From Deferribacteres bacterium (GTDB lineage: Bacteria > Zhuqueibacterota > Zhuqueibacteria > Zhuqueibacterales > Geothermadaptataceae): a DNA stretch of 64,000 nucleotides. The position numbers were made by a program, and so were the translations under genes. The DNA lies in contig JACKDF010000002.1 of NCBI GenBank assembly GCA_020633655.1, positions 124,001 to 188,000 of the forward strand, given 5' to 3'. Positions 59,486 through 64,000 of this stretch are shown piece by piece. How positions within the stretch are numbered: the first letter of the stretch is position 1; every line of letters begins with the position of its first letter. The notes beneath the pieces were generated by a model. It saw nothing but the letters and a program-made list of their open reading frames with translations, had not been told where the DNA came from and did no database searches.

Positions 59486-60776
59486 GGCTCTATACAGCAT
59501 AGAGTGGGTTAACCGGCGGCAGTTTGCCGGCGATGAAATAAATCATTCTAATAAAGTTTTCTATGTTTCTGAAACCTCTTGCTCTTCTTTTAGCAAGTTG
59601 AATTTTACTGTTAATGCCTTCAAGAACGCCGTTTGTCATTTGTGTTTTCGTGTAGTTAACAATGCCTGACCAATGGCCCTTAATTGTGTTCGCAAATTTC
59701 ATTAAAGGCTTTATTTTAGATTCATAGACCAAGTCGCACCAATAAGCAAGAAATGCCATAGCCTCTTCGGGATCTTTAAACTCCCAGAAGTCATTAAATA
59801 TTTCTTTTAATCGGTATGCTTCGCCCAGAGTGGGATAGTCTTGGATTAAGTCATTAAGCTCGTTCTTTTGCCAATTGGATAGCTTTCTCCTGTTCTTTAA
59901 AAATGTATATTTATGCCCTTTTAGAGCTTCATGTTCCTTGCGTTCTTTTTTCCTGACTTCATCCATTGCTTCGTTCAGCAATTTAACCACATGAAAGCGA
60001 TCAAAGATGAGTTTTGCTTCAGGGAAGTTTTCCCTGATCCCGGTAATGAATGCGGGAGACATATCGATACAGACGTGTTTTATGTTTTCAGCAGCAACAC
60101 CTTTATCTTTAAGGTATAATTTTAGTCGATCAATGGTTTGTTGGTCTTTTCCTTTGGTGGCAAAAATGACTCTGTTTTGGTCAAAGTCAACTGAAAGAGT
60201 CACATAGCTATGGCCTTTTTTACTGGATGTCTCATCAATGCCAATGTCACTTACATCTGTCAAATCAACCAGAGCAAAAGCCTTGTCTACCCAATGATGA
60301 AAGACGAGCCAAACGCTATGGGCATGAACGGATAAGGTGGCTGCTACTTTGTTTACAGGCATTTCACTTTCGATCAAGCCCATGGCAAAGGCTTCAAATA
60401 ATAGAGTAAAGCCACTATTAGGGCGAGCCCAGGAAACTTCGACGCGTTTGATTTCACCAGTGCTTGTTTTTATGCGAGGAACTCGTGCATGTAAAATGCA
60501 GCGATGCTGAAAAAAATCCAGATGCTGCCACTTTCTTTCTACAGTATCATGCACGGAACAGAGCTGTCCGTGAGCATCTGTGAATTTTGCTCCGCGAGTA
60601 AAATTAAGATAAATGTGAAGCTCTTTTCTGGAATCAATATTGTTTTGAGTGAATTCGAGATGATCAACATGCCACGGCTCGTTAAGACTTAATGCTTGTT
60701 CAAATAATTGTGTGCTATTCATAAAAATAATTTATGAAAAATCTGAGCACTAACCCACTCTATTTTGCATAGAGCC
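59486..60776 (-). mobile_element. ISL3-family insertion sequence, copy 1
   Basis: 1291 bp bounded by imperfect terminal inverted repeats: left GGCTCTATACAGCATAGAG then TGGGTTA, right (minus strand) GGCTCTATGCAAAATAGAG then TGGGTTA, 23 of 26 identical. Flanked by a perfect 8-bp duplication AAGAAATC. It carries one transposase gene and lies inside the DUF4097 gene. Confidence 0.95.
59490..60722 (-). CDS. ISL3-family transposase (copy 1)
   Basis: A 410-residue DDE transposase. The helix-turn-helix/WARP region HARVPRIKTSTGEIKRVEVSW is recognisable, with WARPNSGFTLLFEAFA after it. The DDE acids appear in GIDETSS, CIDMSPAFITGI and NGVLEGINSKIQ, with the family-typical FDRFHVVKLLNEAMDEVR. The N-terminal zinc-ribbon cysteines usual in ISL3 (CPxCG and CPxHG) are largely replaced. 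The last codons lie within the terminal repeat, and the stop is 4 bp from the IS edge. The protein is identical to copy 2. Confidence 0.95.
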   Translation of the reverse strand: MNSTQLFEQALSLNEPWHVDHLEFTQNNIDSRKELHIYLNFTRGAKFTDAHGQLCSVHDTVERKWQHLDFFQHRCILHARVPRIKTSTGEIKRVEVSWARPNSGFTLLFEAFAMGLIESEMPVNKVAATLSVHAHSVWLVFHHWVDKAFALVDLTDVSDIGIDETSSKKGHSYVTLSVDFDQNRVIFATKGKDQQTIDRLKLYLKDKGVAAENIKHVCIDMSPAFITGIRENFPEAKLIFDRFHVVKLLNEAMDEVRKKERKEHEALKGHKYTFLKNRRKLSNWQKNELNDLIQDYPTLGEAYRLKEIFNDFWEFKDPEEAMAFLAYWCDLVYESKIKPLMKFANTIKGHWSGIVNYTKTQMTNGVLEGINSKIQLAKRRARGFRNIENFIRMIYFIAGKLPPVNPLYAV

Positions 60777-60784
60777 AAGAAATC
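60777..60784. repeat. Target-site duplication, right copy (IS copy 1)
   Basis: AAGAAATC, identical to 59478-59485. Confidence 0.95.
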
Positions 60785-61559
60785 AATAATATTGTATACT
60801 GCATTTTTGTTTTTTTGCATTGGTCAACAATTAACGGCCGGTTTTTCAAAGGCACAAAAGGAGTTCACCAAAAAATTAACCTTTCAGCCTGGTGGTGAAA
60901 TCAATATTAAAACCGATGATGGCGATGTGACTATAATCGGTTGGGAAAAAAATGAAGTGCTCATAGAAGCGAAGTTAACGGCGCATGCATTTTCCAGTAG
61001 AGCAGCTAGTAAAAAAGTGGAACAAATTCGTATACATGTGCGGGAATCAGAAAATTTTATTAGAATTTCCCACAATGGCCCGGACAATACAGATGTGGCC
61101 TATACAATCCATGTACCTGAGAAAATTTCCATCTCATGCCGCACCGATGATGGAACAGTACATATTGAAAACATTTATGGCAAAATAGGTGCCGAATCAG
61201 ATGATGGCGATATTTTTTTAAAAAGGATTACCGGTGACGTGCGCCTGAGATCGGATGATGGAGAAATATTTTTTACCGGCAAATTTCAGGATGTGGATGT
61301 CCTTACTGAAGATGGGGACATAACCGGAGAATATCATCCGCAAGGCAATAGCTATATTAAAACCGATGATGGTAACGTTCAGTTAACCTTGCATTTGGAT
61401 GAAACGGAGGAGCCTGCTGTTTTTATTGACACTGATGATGGGCATGTGCAATCCGATTTTCCACTCTGGATGGAGAATCAGAAAATGCGTCGATCTGCGT
61501 CGGAAATCAAAATTAAAGTCTATACAAATGATGGCGACGTTCGACTTATTCGAGAGTAA
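60777..61559 (+). pseudogene. DUF4097-type beta-solenoid protein, disrupted by IS insertion
   Basis: The 3' part of an exported protein. Rejoined to 59472-59485 it encodes MLKKSIILYTAFLFF, then CIGQQLTAG (signal peptide) and eight copies of a [TS]xDG-x-[VI] turn: TDDGDV, TDDGTV, SDDGDI, SDDGEI, TEDGDI, TDDGNV, TDDGHV and TNDGDV, the DUF4097 adhesin-like solenoid. The intact product would be 263 residues or so. As it stands the frame is open from 60747, with a TTG at 60765 inside the IS end giving M-H-R-A before KKSII, so a signal peptide could in theory still be made if transcription enters from the IS; no ribosome site is visible. Confidence 0.85.
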
Positions 61560-61670
61560 TTTTTAGCAGTGTTACCCTCTTCAGGATACATTCAACCATC
61601 AATTTATGCAAACAGTTGGTGTGAACACCTGCGCAATCAAATATATATAAATTTAGTATTGAAGATGTAA

Positions 61671-61678
61671 GAACAGAA
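61671..61678. repeat. Target-site duplication, left copy (IS copy 2)
   Basis: GAACAGAA, against TAACAGAA at 62970-62977: seven of eight bases match. Confidence 0.75.
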
Positions 61679-62969
61679 GGCTCTATGCAAAATAGAGTGG
61701 GTTAGTGCTCAGATTTTTCATAAATTATTTTTATGAATAGCACACAATTATTTGAACAAGCATTAAGTCTTAACGAGCCGTGGCATGTTGATCATCTCGA
61801 ATTCACTCAAAACAATATTGATTCCAGAAAAGAGCTTCACATTTATCTTAATTTTACTCGCGGAGCAAAATTCACAGATGCTCACGGACAGCTCTGTTCC
61901 GTGCATGATACTGTAGAAAGAAAGTGGCAGCATCTGGATTTTTTTCAGCATCGCTGCATTTTACATGCACGAGTTCCTCGCATAAAAACAAGCACTGGTG
62001 AAATCAAACGCGTCGAAGTTTCCTGGGCTCGCCCTAATAGTGGCTTTACTCTATTATTTGAAGCCTTTGCCATGGGCTTGATCGAAAGTGAAATGCCTGT
62101 AAACAAAGTAGCAGCCACCTTATCCGTTCATGCCCATAGCGTTTGGCTCGTCTTTCATCATTGGGTAGACAAGGCTTTTGCTCTGGTTGATTTGACAGAT
62201 GTAAGTGACATTGGCATTGATGAGACATCCAGTAAAAAAGGCCATAGCTATGTGACTCTTTCAGTTGACTTTGACCAAAACAGAGTCATTTTTGCCACCA
62301 AAGGAAAAGACCAACAAACCATTGATCGACTAAAATTATACCTTAAAGATAAAGGTGTTGCTGCTGAAAACATAAAACACGTCTGTATCGATATGTCTCC
62401 CGCATTCATTACCGGGATCAGGGAAAACTTCCCTGAAGCAAAACTCATCTTTGATCGCTTTCATGTGGTTAAATTGCTGAACGAAGCAATGGATGAAGTC
62501 AGGAAAAAAGAACGCAAGGAACATGAAGCTCTAAAAGGGCATAAATATACATTTTTAAAGAACAGGAGAAAGCTATCCAATTGGCAAAAGAACGAGCTTA
62601 ATGACTTAATCCAAGACTATCCCACTCTGGGCGAAGCATACCGATTAAAAGAAATATTTAATGACTTCTGGGAGTTTAAAGATCCCGAAGAGGCTATGGC
62701 ATTTCTTGCTTATTGGTGCGACTTGGTCTATGAATCTAAAATAAAGCCTTTAATGAAATTTGCGAACACAATTAAGGGCCATTGGTCAGGCATTGTTAAC
62801 TACACGAAAACACAAATGACAAACGGCGTTCTTGAAGGCATTAACAGTAAAATTCAACTTGCTAAAAGAAGAGCAAGAGGTTTCAGAAACATAGAAAACT
62901 TTATTAGAATGATTTATTTCATCGCCGGCAAACTGCCGCCGGTTAACCCACTCTATGCTGTATAGAGCC
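61679..62969 (+). mobile_element. ISL3-family insertion sequence, copy 2
   Basis: 1291 bp, same ends and length as copy 1 but in the opposite orientation, inserted after the DUF4097 gene. The duplicated target differs at one base. Encoded protein identical to copy 1. Confidence 0.95.
61733..62965 (+). CDS. ISL3-family transposase (copy 2)
   Basis: 410 residues, identical to the protein of copy 1 (see that entry for motifs). Identity of the two copies indicates recent transposition. The start ATG is 54 bp inside the IS end; the stop TAG is 4 bp from the other end. Confidence 0.95.
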   Translation: MNSTQLFEQALSLNEPWHVDHLEFTQNNIDSRKELHIYLNFTRGAKFTDAHGQLCSVHDTVERKWQHLDFFQHRCILHARVPRIKTSTGEIKRVEVSWARPNSGFTLLFEAFAMGLIESEMPVNKVAATLSVHAHSVWLVFHHWVDKAFALVDLTDVSDIGIDETSSKKGHSYVTLSVDFDQNRVIFATKGKDQQTIDRLKLYLKDKGVAAENIKHVCIDMSPAFITGIRENFPEAKLIFDRFHVVKLLNEAMDEVRKKERKEHEALKGHKYTFLKNRRKLSNWQKNELNDLIQDYPTLGEAYRLKEIFNDFWEFKDPEEAMAFLAYWCDLVYESKIKPLMKFANTIKGHWSGIVNYTKTQMTNGVLEGINSKIQLAKRRARGFRNIENFIRMIYFIAGKLPPVNPLYAV

Positions 62970-62977
62970 TAACAGAA
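62970..62977. repeat. Target-site duplication, right copy (IS copy 2)
   Basis: TAACAGAA; one mismatch to the left copy. Confidence 0.75.
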
Positions 62978-63131
62978 ATCATCTTTTCTCACAAACTTTT
63001 AAATATCGTCACTTTGATAAGGAAATTTAACATATTGATCACATATTTTAAAAAATTCTTGTGGTGATTACAAATTTATGTTAAATTTATTTCCAATTAT
63101 TTGGACTAGGCCGTCTATTAAAGAGGTGTTT

Positions 63132-63776
63132 GTGAGAAAAGCAATACTGGTATTATTTATCGGAATTATTGTGTTTTCGGCCCCCAATTCCATCAAGACC
63201 GCATACAACATCAGTGATATCAACCAGCATCCGGATTTTAGTCTTGAAATTAGTGAATTTACCCAAAATTCTATTTTACTTGAATGGAATACCGGAGAAG
63301 AAAACGAATTAACCGGATTTGAAATTGAGCGTCTCATCGATGATGGGAATTACGAATCCATCGGATTTGTACCAGCCTTTGGCTCGGGAGCAGACCATTC
63401 TTATCGATTTGTTGATACAACACCAATTGCCGGCAATTTGCAATATCGCATTTTGAAATTGGGCGGTACTGAAAATAATTATATAAATCAAGCCACTATT
63501 TTTTCGTTTAAACCGGAAGTCTCTTTCCTTGGTGCAAAAGTTGCGCTTGATAAAAAGGCAGTTGTCGTTGATTTCGAACTCAATAAGCCGACAGTTTTGG
63601 GTATTCGACTTTTAAGTATTGCCTATAAAGAGATTGCTGCTGCAACAAAAACTTTCTCGAGCGGCGAGAATACTTATGAGTTTAAGGATTGCACTCCAGG
63701 AAATCTGCCTGCAGGAGCCTGCTTTCTCGAGTTTGTTTTTGATGGAAAACGAAAGTTGCAGGAGATTATCCTGTAA
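63132..63776 (+). CDS. Exported protein with fibronectin type III-like domain
   Basis: GTG 63132 has AGAGGTG upstream and starts a signal peptide (RKAILVLFIGIIVFSA). An upstream ATG (63078) extends without conservation. Residues ~35-130 contain ILLEWNTGEENELTGFEIER, the strand-turn pattern of an FN3 domain as found before sorting domains in FCB secreted proteins; the rest is a second beta-sandwich (ending KRKLQEIIL) similar to a sorting-type domain without the NPNPF motif. A short surface or periplasmic protein of unknown role. A terminator follows. Confidence 0.6.
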   Translation: MRKAILVLFIGIIVFSAPNSIKTAYNISDINQHPDFSLEISEFTQNSILLEWNTGEENELTGFEIERLIDDGNYESIGFVPAFGSGADHSYRFVDTTPIAGNLQYRILKLGGTENNYINQATIFSFKPEVSFLGAKVALDKKAVVVDFELNKPTVLGIRLLSIAYKEIAAATKTFSSGENTYEFKDCTPGNLPAGACFLEFVFDGKRKLQEIIL

Positions 63777-63797
63777 GACTTTTTCAACACAGGTTGC

Positions 63798-63838
63798 GCC
63801 CCGCCACAGTTTTCAATAAATTGAGACGGGGCTTTTTT
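63798..63838 (+). terminator. Rho-independent terminator
   Basis: GCCCCG (63798-63803) pairs with CGGGGC (63827-63832), followed by TTTTTT. The loop is long (23 nt) and may hold a further small stem. Confidence 0.8.
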
Positions 63839-63926
63839 ATGTAGTCACTTCTTTTGCACTTAAACATTCTTTTGCTTACCTTGTCTCTCCCAATAATCCA
63901 GATAAAGATAACTATGAAGGAAGGTT

Positions 63927-64000
63927 ATGCGCCTTATAAGAAATTTTGTCCTTGTCTTCAGTCTGTTTTTACTTGTAACTGCATGCAATGATAACAAGAC
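63927..64000 (+). CDS. Lipoprotein, N-terminal fragment (runs off the window)
   Basis: ATG 63927 after GAAGGAAGG. The 24 visible codons encode MRLIRNFVLVFSLFLLVTAC followed by NDNK, a lipoprotein signal with Cys20. The rest lies beyond the window. Confidence 0.75.
   Translation, partial: MRLIRNFVLVFSLFLLVTACNDNK

Noticed and set aside
59486..62969. Composite transposon made of two ISL3 copies
   Set aside because: The outer target duplications do not match each other, while each IS has its own; this indicates two independent insertions.
1..64000. Antiphage defence, secondary-metabolite or CRISPR-Cas system
   Set aside because: No nuclease, helicase, reverse transcriptase, Cas, synthase or toxin-antitoxin signature was recognised; the lone PPTase has no partner here.

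Overview
The window reads as a chromosome segment of a Gram-negative, menaquinone-using bacterium of the FCB group (Bacteroidota/Ignavibacteriota/Calditrichota/KSB1 neighbourhood). The evidence is a C-terminal sorting-type domain with the hallmark LLQNFPNPFNPQT (gene at 18216-19439) and a relative (7107-7511), a PorV/PorQ-like barrel, many Sec- or lipobox-bearing exported enzymes, a very large multihaem cytochrome, and menA/menE. The placement nearest Calditrichota/KSB1 is inference only; no rRNA or tRNA gene was seen.

Layout. 1-23.8 kb is dominated by exported enzymes: a DUF1349 protein (cut by the left edge), a GH172/DUF2961 hydrolase, a CheV-like protein, a PIG-L/LmbE deacetylase, a PorV-like barrel overlapping a tiny lipoprotein, a lipoprotein GH13 enzyme, two S9 peptidases, a B12-binding radical SAM protein, a 24-haem-motif cytochrome behind an NHL beta-propeller protein, four small cytoplasmic/membrane genes and a sialidase. 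23.9-34.4 kb carries an M13 peptidase, rlmH, a threonine dehydratase-like enzyme, aat, a DUF1848 protein, an arylamine N-acetyltransferase-like/DUF4416 pair, a DUF3748 lipoprotein and a second BNR-repeat protein. 34.9-45.2 kb is central metabolism: a complete pyruvate dehydrogenase complex (homodimeric E1, single-lipoyl E2, E3), menA-menE and an OmpR-type two-component pair. 45.3-53.3 kb has a polysaccharide export protein with two glycosyltransferases, a phosphopantetheinyl transferase, serS and an NhaC antiporter. 53.3-64 kb looks AT-richer and less conserved: two small membrane proteins with SPOR or SPOR-like tails, an unrecognised 424-residue protein, pyrD, a solenoid protein of twelve 16-residue repeats, and a DUF4097 gene split by an ISL3-family insertion sequence whose twin lies inverted 0.9 kb away.

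How the genes fit together. The exported deacetylase, glycosidases, sialidase-like proteins and S9/M13 peptidases suggest a life on glycoprotein or polysaccharide debris, with peptides and sugars feeding pyruvate dehydrogenase and a menaquinone respiratory chain; the multihaem protein may carry electrons outward. This integrated picture is inference.

The most striking non-coding feature is the density of palindromic, MITE-like intergenic repeats: one family with four good copies (about 3.2, 22.3, 31.7 and 34.4 kb), a second with two (3.05 and 11.76 kb), and several single inverted-repeat elements. The cleanest event readable from the sequence is the ISL3 insertion at codons 3-5 of the DUF4097 gene, with a perfect 8-bp target duplication that allows exact reconstruction of the ancestral gene.
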